Source: Novosphingobium sp.
GTDB lineage: Bacteria; Pseudomonadota; Alphaproteobacteria; Sphingomonadales; Sphingomonadaceae
Reading direction: 5' to 3'
NCBI RefSeq assembly: GCF_027531025.1
Contig: NZ_JAPZQX010000007.1
Span: 62,001 to 126,000 of the forward strand
DNA length: 64,000 nt
The translations under genes were made by a program, and so were the position numbers. Below the pieces are notes generated by a model. The model saw nothing but the letters and a program-made list of their open reading frames with translations. It did no database searches and was not told where the DNA came from. Numbering within the stretch: the stretch's first letter is position 1; the number at the start of each line of letters is the position of its first letter. Of this stretch, positions 36,743 through 46,528 are shown one piece after another.

Positions 36743-38268
36743 CGCAGATCCTCCAGCATCAGCCGGGCGGTGGCCTTGGCGCTGCCGACCACGCCGGGGA
36801 TGCCTGCGCCAGGGTGGGTGCCCGCGCCGACCAGGTAAAGGTTCTTCACCTTGTCGTCGCGGTTGTGGCCACGGAACCAGGCGCTCTGCGTCAGGATCGG
36901 CTCAAGGCTGAAGGCGCTGCCGAGATAGGCGTTGAGATCGAGTGCGAAATCGCGCGGGGCATAGTGGAACTTGGTCACGATCCGGTCGTGAATATCGGGG
37001 ATCAGGCGGCGGCCAACCTCGTCGAGGATGCGCTTTTCGATCAGCGGCCCCACGGTTTCCCAGTCGATCGGCAGCTTGCCCTGGTTGGCGACCGGAATCA
37101 GCGCGTAGAAGGTGCTCTTGCCCGGGGGGGCGACCGAGGGATCGGTGACTGAGGGGTGATGCAGGTAGATCGAGAAGTCCTGCGGCAACACGCCGTGCCG
37201 GTAGATGTCGTCAAGCAGCCCTTTGTAGCGCGGGCCGAACAGGATCATGTGGTGCGGGATCCCCGGCCAGGTGCCTTCGAGGCCGAAATGGACCACGAAC
37301 AGGCTGGGCGAGAACCGCTTGCGCGCCAGGCTGCGCGCCATCTGCGGCCCGCGCGGGCTGGCCGACAGGAGGTCGCGATAGGAATGCATGATGTCGGCAT
37401 TGCTGGCCACGGCATCGAAGCGTTCGGTCCAGCCGCTCTGGGTTTCAACCTCGGTCGCGCGGTTGCCCAGGGTGTGGATCTGCACCACCGGATCGTGCAG
37501 CCGCAGCGTGCCGCCGAGCCGCTCGAAATGCTTGACCATCCCGGCAATCAACTGGTTGGTGCCGCCCTTGGCCCACCACACCCCGCCGTCCTTTTCCAGC
37601 TTGTGGATCAGGGCATAGATCGCGCTGGTGGTCATCGGGTTGCCGCCGACCAGCAGCGTGTGGAAGGTCAGCGCCTCGCGCAGTTTCTCGCTCTTGATAA
37701 AGCTTGAAACCATCGAATAGACCGAACGCCAGGCCTGGTACTTGGCGAGCGCCGGGGCCGCCTTGATCATCGAGGCAAAGTCCAGGAAGGGCACGTGGCC
37801 CAGCTTGACATAGCCTTCCTCGAACACTCCTGCGGAGTATTGCAGGAATTCCTCGTACCCGGCGAGGTCACCGGGGGCGACGCGGGCAATTTCCCGCGCC
37901 AGGCCCGCCTCGTCGTTCGAATAGTCGAAATTGGTGCCGTCCGGCCAGTTGAGCCGATAGAACGGCATGACCGGCATCAGCGTCACGTCCTCGGCCATGT
38001 CGTGGCCGGTCAGACCCCACAGTTCGGTCAGGCAGGGCGGATCGGTGATCACGGTTGGCCCGGCATCGAAGGTGAAGCCGTCCTTCTCCCAGAAATAGCC
38101 GCGCCCGCCGGGCTTGTCGCGCGCTTCGACCACCACGGTCTCGATCCCGGCCGATTGCAGGCGGATGGCGAGTGCCAGGCCGCCGAAGCCTGCCCCGATC
38201 ACGCAGGCGCGCTTACCGGTCGGCACGGGAAGGGTGGGAGAGGCGGGAACTACAGCTGTCATTGTCAT
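36739..38268 (-). CDS. crtI: Phytoene desaturase
   Basis: Membrane-associated FAD enzyme that desaturates phytoene to lycopene. The 509-residue protein has the N-terminal dinucleotide site CVIGAGFGGLALAIRLQSAG (GAGFGG at residues 25-30), KPGGRGYFWEKDGFTFDAGPTVI, and the C-terminal LVGAGTHPGAGIPGVVGSAKATA, which is typical of CrtI. The ATG at 38268 overlaps the crtY stop; a second ATG lies two codons on. Confidence 0.95.
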   Translation of the reverse strand: MTMTAVVPASPTLPVPTGKRACVIGAGFGGLALAIRLQSAGIETVVVEARDKPGGRGYFWEKDGFTFDAGPTVITDPPCLTELWGLTGHDMAEDVTLMPVMPFYRLNWPDGTNFDYSNDEAGLAREIARVAPGDLAGYEEFLQYSAGVFEEGYVKLGHVPFLDFASMIKAAPALAKYQAWRSVYSMVSSFIKSEKLREALTFHTLLVGGNPMTTSAIYALIHKLEKDGGVWWAKGGTNQLIAGMVKHFERLGGTLRLHDPVVQIHTLGNRATEVETQSGWTERFDAVASNADIMHSYRDLLSASPRGPQMARSLARKRFSPSLFVVHFGLEGTWPGIPHHMILFGPRYKGLLDDIYRHGVLPQDFSIYLHHPSVTDPSVAPPGKSTFYALIPVANQGKLPIDWETVGPLIEKRILDEVGRRLIPDIHDRIVTKFHYAPRDFALDLNAYLGSAFSLEPILTQSAWFRGHNRDDKVKNLYLVGAGTHPGAGIPGVVGSAKATARLMLEDLR

Positions 38269-39446
38269 GCTCTTTCGGCCATTGGCGCGCCGGAAGCAAG
38301 CAATGCGCGCATTGCCCCCAGCACGGGTACCGGCGGCTTGCCCACCAGCACCCGGGCCATGTCTGAGATGGTGGAACGGGCGGCGTAGAACCGCTCCACC
38401 GTGGGTTCGGGCAGGCGGTAGAACCGCTCGAAAATGCGATAGCGCTGGTCGGGCTCGCCCGCGCCGAACAGCATGGCCCCCAGCTTGCGGTAGAAGGCCG
38501 TGCCGCGCCAGTGCCGCGCCGCCTCGCCTTCGACCAGCGCGGCCAGTTGCTCGCCCGGCAGGTCTGCTTCCTGCGCGATCAGCCGGGCCAGGGCTGCCGC
38601 CTGAGGCAGGGTATAGCTGGTCAGTGGATGAACGAACCCGGCCCGCGCCCCGGCCCGGGTCACGCCAGGTACCCGCAGGCCTTCCTGCCAGGCGGCAAAG
38701 TTTCCGCCGGTCACCACCGGCAGGACCCCGGTTTCGTGGCCCAGCAGCTCGCCCTGCCAGCCCTGCACGGTGCAATAGGCGTCGATCCGGCCGGACAGGG
38801 CGCTGCGATCCAGCTGCGGGCTGTCGGCGTAATAGGTGTCTTCAACGAAAAGCTCGTCCAGTCCCAACGGCAGGACGTAGACAAAGCGATAGGCGCCGTG
38901 CTGGGTAACGCAGGCGTCCATGATCACCGGGCGGGTCAGGCCATGCGGCGTGGCGGTGCGCAGGTGGCGGCCCATGAAGACCTGCCAGCCGCCCGCCAGG
39001 TGCGGGGTGGGTTCGAACCCGCGGCAGTCGATCACGGTCCGCGCCGCGATCCGCTCGCCGCTTGCCAGCGTCAGCCCGCTGGCATCGAGTTCGGCAACCG
39101 GGGCGTTGCAGCGGATCGTGCCGGGGGCCAGCTCCCGCGCCAGCCCGGCGGCAAAGTCGACCGAGGAAAGCGAGTGATATCGCGTGGTCAGCGTCCGCCG
39201 ATGGGCCGGGAAGGCCACATCATAGCCCTCATCCCAGCGGGTCTGGCGCAGGGGGGAGAGCAGTTCGGTCCCAGCGCTGTCGAGATCGCTGGCGAACCAG
39301 CTCCAGCGGTGGTTGCCGCCGATCGCAGGGCCACCTTCGATCAGCACCACGTCCAGCCCGGGCCGGGCACGACGCAGCGCAAGCGCGATCAGGCCTCCGG
39401 ACAGGCCTCCTCCGGCAATGGCAATATCGTGGCGGCGACCGGTCAT
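38265..39446 (-). CDS. crtY: Lycopene beta-cyclase
   Basis: Cyclises lycopene to beta-carotene. The 393-residue protein has an N-terminal flavin site IAIAGGGLSGGLIALALRR, then GGPAIGGNHRWSWFASDL and the mid-protein YRFVYVLPLGLDELFVEDTYY that is characteristic of bacterial CrtY. Start is ATG 39446 with AAGGCC upstream. It is the first gene of crtY-crtI-LOG-crtB-pheA. Hydroxylase and ketolase genes are not in the window. Confidence 0.94.
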   Translation of the reverse strand: MTGRRHDIAIAGGGLSGGLIALALRRARPGLDVVLIEGGPAIGGNHRWSWFASDLDSAGTELLSPLRQTRWDEGYDVAFPAHRRTLTTRYHSLSSVDFAAGLARELAPGTIRCNAPVAELDASGLTLASGERIAARTVIDCRGFEPTPHLAGGWQVFMGRHLRTATPHGLTRPVIMDACVTQHGAYRFVYVLPLGLDELFVEDTYYADSPQLDRSALSGRIDAYCTVQGWQGELLGHETGVLPVVTGGNFAAWQEGLRVPGVTRAGARAGFVHPLTSYTLPQAAALARLIAQEADLPGEQLAALVEGEAARHWRGTAFYRKLGAMLFGAGEPDQRYRIFERFYRLPEPTVERFYAARSTISDMARVLVGKPPVPVLGAMRALLASGAPMAERA

Positions 39447-39501
39447 TGGCAGGCCTTCTAGCGGCACTGCACCGGCACGCAACGGGCCTTTAGGCGTACC
39501 T

Positions 39502-40041
39502 TCAGGCGTACTTGGTGCCCTTGGCGCGTTCCATCGCTTCGACGATCAGGCGCTTGGCCGTTTCGGCATCGCCCCAGCCCTTGATCTTCACCCACTTGCC
39601 GGGCTCCAGATCCTTGTAATGCTGGAAGAAGTGCTCGATCTGCTGAGTCACGATCGGCGGCAGGTCATCGTGGCCGACCACTTCGCGGTAATAGGGGAAG
39701 GTCGAATCGAGCGGCACGCAGACCAGTTTCTCATCGCCGCCCTTGTCGTCTTCCATCAGCAGCACGCCCACGGGCCGTACCTTGATCACGGCCCCGGCCA
39801 TGATCGGCGAACGGGCGATCACCAGCGCGTCGAGCGGATCGCCGTCCTCGCCCATGGTGTGGGGAACAAAGCCATAGTTGGCCGGATAGCGCATCGGGGT
39901 GTGCAGGATCCGGTCGACGAACAGCGCGCCGCTGGCCTTGTCGAATTCGTACTTAACCGGTTCGCCGCCAATCGGCACTTCGATCAGGACGTTGAGCTCT
40001 TCGGGCGGATTGTCGCCGGCGGGTATAAGGTCGATACGCAT
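39502..40041 (-). CDS. ppa: Inorganic pyrophosphatase
   Basis: Hydrolyses pyrophosphate to phosphate in the cytoplasm. The 179-residue family I enzyme shows the active-site signature DGDPLDALVIA, YPANYGFVPHT, and PVGVLLMEDDKGGDEKLVCVP. The start codon lies inside an eight-base-pair stem (40038-40068) with its AAGGG ribosome site in the loop, so translation may depend on opening of this structure. crtY starts 55 bases downstream. Confidence 0.96.
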   Translation of the reverse strand: MRIDLIPAGDNPPEELNVLIEVPIGGEPVKYEFDKASGALFVDRILHTPMRYPANYGFVPHTMGEDGDPLDALVIARSPIMAGAVIKVRPVGVLLMEDDKGGDEKLVCVPLDSTFPYYREVVGHDDLPPIVTQQIEHFFQHYKDLEPGKWVKIKGWGDAETAKRLIVEAMERAKGTKYA

Positions 40042-40068
40042 GGGCAGGGCCCTTAGCCGCGCCCATGC
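40038..40068 (-). promoter_or_regulatory. Hairpin sequestering the ppa start codon
   Basis: On the minus strand GCATGGGC and GCCCATGC form a perfect eight-base-pair stem around a 15-base loop. The second arm contains the ppa ATG and the loop contains the likely ribosome site. It could limit initiation or respond to temperature; this needs transcription to start before 40068. Confidence 0.45.
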
Positions 40069-40110
40069 TGCATCGCAACAATCAACTCGCCTTGCACCAT
40101 ATTTGACGGA

Positions 40111-42081
40111 TCACTTGCGCGCCTTGGGCTTTGGCAAGGGTCGCCGCGGCACCAGCAGCTGGTCCAGCCCGGTCGGCGCGGTGCCGGGGGCGGCGCGTTC
40201 CAGCCAGGGCCAGCGCAAGCCGCCGGTGTAATCCAGCTTGTAGGTGATGAACCGGTCGCCGCGCTTGACCAGCAGGTCCAGCGCGCCGCCCGTCTTGGCC
40301 GCGGTAATCGCGTTGCGCAGCTCGTCGGGAGTATAGGCCACGCCGTTCACCGCCAGCACCGTGGCCCCGATCACGATCCCCGCCTTGAAGGCCGGACTGT
40401 CCCACCAGGTAGCGGTCACGCGGGCGTCCTTGTCGATCACCAGGCCGATCGAATGGGTGAGGTTCAGCACTTTCGAATCCGCCATCACGTCGCGGACGAA
40501 GGGGTTGGGATATTCCTTCCACACCAGCTTGTAGCCGCCCAGCTCGATCCCGCGCACCGGGGCGGGCTGGCCGGGGGTGTTGATCCGCCGTTCGATCAAC
40601 CCGGCCCAGTCATGGGGATAGACCTGGTTCAGCTTGGTGATGATCTCGTCGTTTTCGTAGGTCAGCTGGCCCCAGTCGCCATCGCGCATGCCGAAGAACA
40701 GCTTGGCGAAATCGTCGATCGACTTCTTGCCGCCGGTGCCCTGCCGGATGATCTGGTCGATCTCCAGCCAGATCAGCGCGCCTTCGGTATAATAGTCCTC
40801 GTTGCGCGACAGGCTGGGGAAGGGCTTGGGCTTGCGCGCGGCGATGATCGGATCGTGGCCCGTATCCTCGACCGAGCGCCAGCGCCGCCCCGGCTGTTCG
40901 GAAAATGTGCCGGCCCAGGTCGCCAGCATGCCCAGCACCATGTCCTTGCCCTGCAGGCCCGACCGCGCAGCCAGCACGGTGCCCCAGAACTGGTCCTGCC
41001 CTTCATAGGTCCAGAGCAGGTCGTCCTGCATCGGCTGGCGATAGTCCGGCGTCCACAGCCGCGCCGGGCGGCGGAACTTGCCGATCCACGAATGGGCATA
41101 TTCGTGCGGCAGCAGGTTGCGGTCGAATTCGAACCGGTCCCAGTCGGTAAAGGCGCCCGGTTCCAGCTGGTTCTCGCTCGACCGGTGATGCTCCAGCCCG
41201 ATCCCGCCCATCCGGTCGGTCAGCGCCAGCAGGAATTCGTAGCGATCGAACGGGTTGGCGCCAAAGGCCAGCCGCGCCTCGGTGATCAGGTTCCGGTGCA
41301 GCTCGATCTGCTCAGGCTTGGCCGCCAGTTGCTCCGGCTTGTCGGCAATGACGTTGAGCGCCACCGGTTGCCGCCCTGGTTCGCCCAGGTCCCACTTGCG
41401 GAAATGCTTGCCGGCAAACAGCGGCGAATCGACCAGCACTTCATAGCTGTGCTCGCCCCAGGTCCAGCGGTTGCCTTCGCGCTTCAGCCCGTCGAGCGCC
41501 CCGGCCACTTCCCAGCCGGCCGGCACGGTCACGCTGGGGCGCACCCTGATCTGGCGCACGTAATGCCCCGCGGGATAAAGCGTCATCTTCTCCCACTGCA
41601 GGTTGAGCATTTCCTGCGTCATGGTGATCCGGCCCTCGCTCGATTGCAGCGGGCTGGTGTGGATGAACCTGGCCACCACCTCGCGGGTTCCGGCGGGCAG
41701 GTCGATATGGAAGGCGTTGGGTTCCAGCGGATCGCGCTTCCAGCGCAGCAGCTGGCCACCGCTGGCAAAGGTCACGTCGACCAGTTCGGCCAGCGGCCCG
41801 CGCGGCGCGTGATTGCCGGGCAGCCACTGCGGGAACAACAGGGTCAGGCGCCGTGTTTCGGCCGTTACCGGCACGGTCTGGGTAATGCGATAGACCCCGC
41901 GCACCGTATCGGTGGCGTCGATATCGATCGCGATCGTCCCGCCCGGATAGGGGGTGTCCACCGCATCGGGCACCTGGCGCGAAAGCGGCACGGCCGTGGG
42001 CGCGGACAGGGTGGCGGGAATGGCCGGGGCGGCAAGCGCAAGCCCCAGCGCGGCGATGATGGTCCCGGCGGCGATCTTCAT
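40111..42081 (-). CDS. Exported M61 family metallopeptidase (glycyl aminopeptidase-like) with PDZ domain
   Basis: A 656-residue protein with a signal peptide (cleavage near AIPA/TLSA). The N-terminal part is a beta domain, the catalytic thermolysin-like domain has HEYAHSW (HExxH) with a downstream Glu in the WTYEG region, and a C-terminal PDZ-like domain includes [20 protein letters not shown]61 enzymes release N-terminal Gly or Ala from peptides. ATG 42081 has an AAGGCGG ribosome site. It is divergent from hisS across a repeat-bearing gap. Confidence 0.9.
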   Translation of the reverse strand: MKIAAGTIIAALGLALAAPAIPATLSAPTAVPLSRQVPDAVDTPYPGGTIAIDIDATDTVRGVYRITQTVPVTAETRRLTLLFPQWLPGNHAPRGPLAELVDVTFASGGQLLRWKRDPLEPNAFHIDLPAGTREVVARFIHTSPLQSSEGRITMTQEMLNLQWEKMTLYPAGHYVRQIRVRPSVTVPAGWEVAGALDGLKREGNRWTWGEHSYEVLVDSPLFAGKHFRKWDLGEPGRQPVALNVIADKPEQLAAKPEQIELHRNLITEARLAFGANPFDRYEFLLALTDRMGGIGLEHHRSSENQLEPGAFTDWDRFEFDRNLLPHEYAHSWIGKFRRPARLWTPDYRQPMQDDLLWTYEGQDQFWGTVLAARSGLQGKDMVLGMLATWAGTFSEQPGRRWRSVEDTGHDPIIAARKPKPFPSLSRNEDYYTEGALIWLEIDQIIRQGTGGKKSIDDFAKLFFGMRDGDWGQLTYENDEIITKLNQVYPHDWAGLIERRINTPGQPAPVRGIELGGYKLVWKEYPNPFVRDVMADSKVLNLTHSIGLVIDKDARVTATWWDSPAFKAGIVIGATVLAVNGVAYTPDELRNAITAAKTGGALDLLVKRGDRFITYKLDYTGGLRWPWLERAAPGTAPTGLDQLLVPRRPLPKPKARK

Positions 42082-42181
42082 GGCGCCGCCTTCTGGCGGG
42101 GACGATGCGATCCTGCAAGATTTGCCTGCGCTCTTTTCGATCAAGGCCGTCGCGGCGCTGCCAGTTGGCGCTTCGCCGGAT

Positions 42182-42210
42182 GCGAAAAACCGGTTCCCAC
42201 TTTTTCACGC
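42182..42210. repeat. Small palindromic interspersed repeat, alphaproteobacterial type
   Basis: A hairpin-forming sequence with arms GCGAAAAA and TTTTTCaCGC around a loop containing CCGGTTCCCA. From memory it closely matches a repeat with an AAACCGGTTCCCACTTTT core scattered through many alphaproteobacterial genomes. Only one copy was seen here. Confidence 0.45.
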
Positions 42211-42231
42211 GAAGCTTATGGGCGCTGCATC

Positions 42232-43458
42232 ATGAGCACACCCCAAGCTATCCGCGGCACCCAGGACATCTTCGGCGCAGAGGCCGAGGCTTTCGCGCAC
42301 GTGGTCGAAACCTTCGAACGGATCCGCAAGCTCTACCGCTTCCGCCGGGTCGAAATGCCGGTCTTCGAAAAGACCGAGGTGTTCAGCCGGAGCATCGGCG
42401 AGACGACCGATGTCGTCTCCAAGGAAATGTACAGCTTCGAGGATCGCGGCGGAGATTCGCTGACCCTGCGGCCCGAATTCACTGCCGGGATCTGCCGTGC
42501 TTACCTGACCAACGGCTGGCAGCAATATGCGCCGGTGAAGGTCGCCACCCACGGCCCGCTGTTCCGTTACGAGCGCCCGCAGAAGGGCCGCTATCGCCAG
42601 TTCCACCAGCTCGATGCCGAGATCATCGGTGCGGCGGAACCCCAGGCCGATGTCGAGCTGCTGGTCATGGCCGACCAGCTGCTGAAGGAACTGGGGATCG
42701 CGGACGGTGTCACGCTGATGCTCAACACCCTGGGCGACGGCGCCAGCCGCGAGGCATGGCGCGCCGCGCTGGTCGAATACTTCCGCGCCCACAAGGCGGA
42801 CCTGTCCGAAGATTCGCAGGACCGGCTGGAACGCAATCCGCTGCGCATCCTCGACAGCAAGGACCCGCGCGACAAGGTGTTCACCGATGCCGCGCCGAAA
42901 ATCGACGATTTCCTGAGCGGTGAGGCGCAGGACTTCTTTGGCAAGGTCACCGCCGGTCTCGACGCCGCCGGTGTCGCCTGGACTCGCGCTCCGGCGCTGG
43001 TCCGCGGCCTCGACTATTACCGCCACACCGCCTTTGAATTCGTCACCGACCGGCTGGGCGCGCAGGGCACCGTGCTGGGCGGCGGGCGCTATGACGGGCT
43101 GATGGAAAGCCTGGGTGGCCCGCACACCCCGGCGGTCGGCTGGGCGGCCGGCGTCGAGCGGCTGGCCATGCTGGTGGGGGAGACGGCGCCCGAAGTACCA
43201 GAGGTCGCGCTCGTCCTCGAACATGATGATTATCTCGACTTTGCCAATGCGTGCCTGGCCAACCTGCGGCGCGCCGGAGTGTCGGCTGACTTGATCGCCT
43301 CCGGATCGCCAAAAAAGCGGTTCGACAAGGCTGCCAAGCTGGGCGCGCACCGAATTGCGACGATTTCGCAGCGCGACGGGGCGAGGTGGGTCAACGTGCG
43401 CGGTGCAAACGCCGATGATCACCGTACAAGGTTGATCCACTCGCTACTCACCCTTTAG
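42232..43458 (+). CDS. hisS: Histidyl-tRNA synthetase
   Basis: Charges tRNA-His. The 408-residue class II synthetase has RGTQDIFG at the start, motif 2 ([18 protein letters not shown]), the His-binding [12 protein letters not shown] and motif 3 (GGGRYDGL and GWAAGVERL), then an anticodon-binding C-terminal domain. Start is ATG 42232; the open frame runs 1.8 kb further upstream through the antisense of the M61 gene, which is a GC-rich shadow. No strong ribosome site precedes the ATG. Confidence 0.95.
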   Translation: MSTPQAIRGTQDIFGAEAEAFAHVVETFERIRKLYRFRRVEMPVFEKTEVFSRSIGETTDVVSKEMYSFEDRGGDSLTLRPEFTAGICRAYLTNGWQQYAPVKVATHGPLFRYERPQKGRYRQFHQLDAEIIGAAEPQADVELLVMADQLLKELGIADGVTLMLNTLGDGASREAWRAALVEYFRAHKADLSEDSQDRLERNPLRILDSKDPRDKVFTDAAPKIDDFLSGEAQDFFGKVTAGLDAAGVAWTRAPALVRGLDYYRHTAFEFVTDRLGAQGTVLGGGRYDGLMESLGGPHTPAVGWAAGVERLAMLVGETAPEVPEVALVLEHDDYLDFANACLANLRRAGVSADLIASGSPKKRFDKAAKLGAHRIATISQRDGARWVNVRGANADDHRTRLIHSLLTL

Positions 43459-43460
43459 CA

Positions 43461-43545
43461 GTCACCCCGGACTTGTTCCGGGGCGGTGCTCCTTTTGAGG
43501 GCCGCGAGGACGAAAAGCACTGGCCCGGAACAAGTCCGGGCTGAC
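43461..43545. repeat. Long inverted repeat between hisS and prfA, REP-like
   Basis: Two 22-base arms (43461-43482 and 43524-43545) are inverted copies with one mismatch, and weaker complementarity continues inwards (GTGCT/AGCAC). Each arm is also a small hairpin (CCCGGA / TCCGGG). The ACTTGTTCCGGGG core resembles repeats I recall as common in sphingomonad intergenic regions. It may stop hisS transcription. Confidence 0.75.
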
Positions 43546-43565
43546 CAGATGAGTTTATCAAGACC

Positions 43566-44630
43566 GTGAGCATTTCCGACGCCCGCCTTGCCCAGATCGC
43601 TGCCCGCTTCGCCGAACTCGAGGCGCGGCTGGCTTCGGGCACGCTCGAGGGCAAGGACTTCGTTGCCGCCAGCCGCGACTTTGCCGAGCTGGAGCCGGTT
43701 GCCCGCACCGCTGCCGAGGTGATGGCGATGCGTGGGGAACTCGCCAGCCTCGCCCAGCTTGACGATCCCGAAATGCGCGAGCTGGCCGAAGAGGAAATCG
43801 CCCGGCTGAAGGTGGAACTGCCCGAGGCCGAGCATCGCCTGGCCGTGGCCATGCTGCCGCGCGACCGGGCTGACAGCCGCTCGGCCATGCTGGAAATCCG
43901 CGCCGGGACCGGCGGCGACGAGGCCGCGCTGTTCGCGGGCGACCTCTACCGGATGTACGAACGCTTCGCCGCCGAACAGGGCTGGCGGATCGAGCCGGTC
44001 AGCATGAGCGCATCTGAAGTCGGGGGCTTCAAGGAAGTGGTGGCGCAGGTCTCCGGGAACGGGGTCTTCGCCCGGCTGAAGTTCGAAAGCGGCGTCCACC
44101 GGGTGCAGCGCGTGCCGGTTACCGAAAGCGGCGGGCGCATTCACACCTCTGCCGCGACTGTCGCCGTGCTCCCCGAGCCCGATGAGGTCGATGTGCAGAT
44201 CGAGGACAAGGACCTCAAGATTGATGTCTACCGCGCGAGCGGGGCAGGCGGGCAGCACGTCAACACCACCGATTCGGCGGTGCGGATCACGCACTTGCCG
44301 ACCGGCACGGTGGTGACCTGCCAGGATGGGCGCAGCCAGCACAAGAACAAGGAAAAGGCGATGCAGGTGCTGCGCGCCCGCCTGTTCGAGGCCCAGCGCG
44401 ATGCCGCCCAGGGCGAAGAAGCCGCCGCGCGCAAGGCGATGGTCGGCTCGGGTGACCGGTCTGAACGCATCCGCACCTACAACTTCCCGCAGGGGCGCGT
44501 GACCGATCACCGCATCAACCTGACCCTCCACCGCCTGCCCGAGATTCTCGAAGGGCCGGGGCTGGGCGAACTGGTTGACGCGCTGATCGCCGAGGACCAG
44601 GCCAAGCGCCTTGCGGCCCTCGGTGAATAA
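43566..44630 (+). CDS. prfA: Peptide chain release factor 1
   Basis: Recognises UAA and UAG and triggers peptide release. The 354-residue protein has the codon-reading loop with Pro-Val-Thr ([13 protein letters not shown]), the catalytic GAGGQHVN, and the [27 protein letters not shown] core. GTG start at 43566, 20 bases after the inverted repeat. prmC, which methylates the GGQ glutamine, follows directly. Confidence 0.97.
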   Translation: MSISDARLAQIAARFAELEARLASGTLEGKDFVAASRDFAELEPVARTAAEVMAMRGELASLAQLDDPEMRELAEEEIARLKVELPEAEHRLAVAMLPRDRADSRSAMLEIRAGTGGDEAALFAGDLYRMYERFAAEQGWRIEPVSMSASEVGGFKEVVAQVSGNGVFARLKFESGVHRVQRVPVTESGGRIHTSAATVAVLPEPDEVDVQIEDKDLKIDVYRASGAGGQHVNTTDSAVRITHLPTGTVVTCQDGRSQHKNKEKAMQVLRARLFEAQRDAAQGEEAAARKAMVGSGDRSERIRTYNFPQGRVTDHRINLTLHRLPEILEGPGLGELVDALIAEDQAKRLAALGE

Positions 44631-44640
44631 TGGCGCGCGA

Positions 44641-45513
44641 GTGAAGCCCGACCCGACCCGCACCGTTGCCGATGCGATCCGCGCGGCGACCGAACTGCTT
44701 GGCGCGCGGACCGACTCGGCGCGGCTCGATGCCGAGCTGTTGATGGCCGAGGCGCTGGGGATCAGCCGGTCGGACCTGTTCCTGCGCCACATGCGCGAGC
44801 CGGAACCGGCCGGCTTTGCCGCGCTGGTCGCCCGCCGCGCCGCGCATGAGCCGGTGGCCTATATTCGCGGTCATCAGGAGTTCTTTGGCCTGCCATTCAT
44901 GGTTTCGCCCGATGTGCTGATCCCGCGCGGGGATAGCGAGACGCTGGTCGAAGCCGCGCTGGAGGCCCGGCCCGATGCGCGGCGGGTGCTCGATTGCGGC
45001 ACTGGCTCGGGCGCGCTGCTGCTGGCGGTGCTGAACGAACTGCCTCAGGCCAGCGGCGTCGGGATCGACCGTTCGGGTGGGGCCGTTGCCATGGCCCGCG
45101 CCAATGCCGAGCGGCTGGGGCTGACCGCGCGGGCGCGGATGGTGGAGGCGGACTGGCACCGGGCGGGCTGGGCCGACGGGCTGGGCGGACCCTTCGACCT
45201 CGTCCTGGCCAACCCGCCCTATGTCGAAGCCGATGCGGCGCTGATGCCCGATGTCGCGGCGCACGAACCAGCCAGCGCGCTGTTTGCCGGGCCGGAGGGG
45301 CTGGACGATTACCGTGTGCTGGTGCCGCAGCTGCCCGCACTGTTGGCCGAGGACGGCGTGGCGCTGGTCGAGATCGGCCACACCCAGGCCGAGGCGGTCA
45401 GCGCGATTGGCGCTGCGGCTGGACTGGTGGCGGTGTTGCACAAAGACCTCGGCGGGCGGCCGCGCGTGCTGGAATTCAAGAAAGCGCTTGGCAAGGGGCA
45501 TGCCAGCGCGTAA
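44641..45513 (+). CDS. prmC: Release factor glutamine methyltransferase
   Basis: Methylates the GGQ Gln of release factors, including the upstream PrfA, using S-adenosylmethionine. The 290-residue protein has an N-terminal helical domain (ARLDAELLMAEALG), a SAM site (VLDCGTGSGALLLAVL) and the NPPY catalytic motif. Start is uncertain: GTG 44641 is chosen; GTG 44623 would overlap the prfA stop. Neither has a clear ribosome site, so coupling to prfA translation is likely. Confidence 0.92.
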   Translation: MKPDPTRTVADAIRAATELLGARTDSARLDAELLMAEALGISRSDLFLRHMREPEPAGFAALVARRAAHEPVAYIRGHQEFFGLPFMVSPDVLIPRGDSETLVEAALEARPDARRVLDCGTGSGALLLAVLNELPQASGVGIDRSGGAVAMARANAERLGLTARARMVEADWHRAGWADGLGGPFDLVLANPPYVEADAALMPDVAAHEPASALFAGPEGLDDYRVLVPQLPALLAEDGVALVEIGHTQAEAVSAIGAAAGLVAVLHKDLGGRPRVLEFKKALGKGHASA

Positions 45514-45537
45514 GCGCCAGAGCAGGTCGAGGCTGGC

Positions 45538-45649
45538 ACGCAAGGTTTGCGTCCCCCCGGCTCACTCCAGCATTTGCGATGATACTGGCCAGACCGGCCA
45601 GCACAGGCTGCAGATGTCGGACCCCCGGCGAGCGATGCGTGCTGCCGGG
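45538..45649 (+). other. Structured leader upstream of the DUF4167 gene
   Basis: Two perfect hairpins lie in the 204-base gap: ACGCAA / TTGCGT with a three-base loop (45538-45552), and CCCCGGC / GCCGGGG with a 14-base loop (45622-45649). The first could end prmC transcription although it is followed by C, not T; the second would be in the message leader. Confidence 0.35.
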
Positions 45650-45717
45650 GAGCTAAGGGTCACGCGGCCCCGCAGCCGGAATTCCGGTGCAGCCGCTGGT
45701 ACAGGGAACGGACACCC

Positions 45718-46521
45718 TTGAACAACAATCGTGGGAATAACCGTCGCCGTGGTCGCGGCAATCGCCAGGGTGGCGGCGGTGGTGGTCAGCAGCTCAACCG
45801 GATCGACAGCCGGGCGCGCGGCAATGCGCCCCAGCTGCTCGAGAAGTATCGCAAGCTGGCGCAGGATGCGCACATGAACGGCGACCGGGTGCAGTCGGAA
45901 TACTACCTGCAGTTCGCCGACCACTATTTCCGCGTGATCGCTGACCAGCGCCTGCGCCAGGAAGAGCAGCGCCGCCCACGTGATGAGCGCTGGCCGGAAG
46001 GCGGCGAGGATGAACGCGAGGATGGCGATGATGCCGGCGAGTTCGGCGACAACAACGATTTCCCGAGCTTTGACCAGCCGGTTTATACCCGCCGCGAGCG
46101 CGAGGATCGTCCGCGCCGGGAAGAGCGCGACCGCGATGACGAACCGCGCGGCGGTGAGGATGATGCTGGCGAGGAAGCGCGCCGCAACCCCTATGAACCG
46201 CCCGAGAATCCCTTTGTCCGCAGCGATCGCGGGAATCGTGACGAACGTGGTGGGCGCGATGACCGGGGTGGCCGCGAAGAGCGCGGCAGCCGGGGTCTGC
46301 GCCCGCGCCGCGACAGCCGCGAACGCCGTGAGGACCGGGGCGAGGAAGCCGCAGCCCCGGGTCTCGATCCCAGCCTGCTGCCGCCCGCGATCGGTGCACC
46401 GCGCGATGAAGCGCCCGCTGCCGAAGCTTCGGTCGATGGCGAGGCCAAGCCGCGCCGGGGCCGTCCGCGCAAGCCGCGCGCCGGCGACGATGCCGGCGAG
46501 ACGCTCGAAACGGTGAACTGA
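45718..46521 (+). CDS. DUF4167 domain protein, highly charged and disordered
   Basis: A 267-residue protein that starts NNNRGNNRRRGRGNRQGGGGGG and carries one ordered DUF4167 segment (SRARGNAPQLLEKYRKLAQDAHMNGDRVQSEYYLQFADHYFRV, residues 31-73). The rest is rich in Arg, Asp, Glu and Gly, ending in an AT-hook-like KPRRGRPRKPRAG. RNA or DNA binding is plausible. DUF4167 proteins are typical of alphaproteobacteria. The start is TTG at 45718 with AGGGA upstream. Confidence 0.88.
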   Translation: MNNNRGNNRRRGRGNRQGGGGGGQQLNRIDSRARGNAPQLLEKYRKLAQDAHMNGDRVQSEYYLQFADHYFRVIADQRLRQEEQRRPRDERWPEGGEDEREDGDDAGEFGDNNDFPSFDQPVYTRREREDRPRREERDRDDEPRGGEDDAGEEARRNPYEPPENPFVRSDRGNRDERGGRDDRGGREERGSRGLRPRRDSRERREDRGEEAAAPGLDPSLLPPAIGAPRDEAPAAEASVDGEAKPRRGRPRKPRAGDDAGETLETVN

Positions 46522-46528
46522 CAGCCCC

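Noticed and set aside
40453-42231. N-terminal extension of hisS by about 590 codons
   Set aside because: This part is antisense to the M61 peptidase and has no recognisable domain; hisS aligns from the ATG at 42232.
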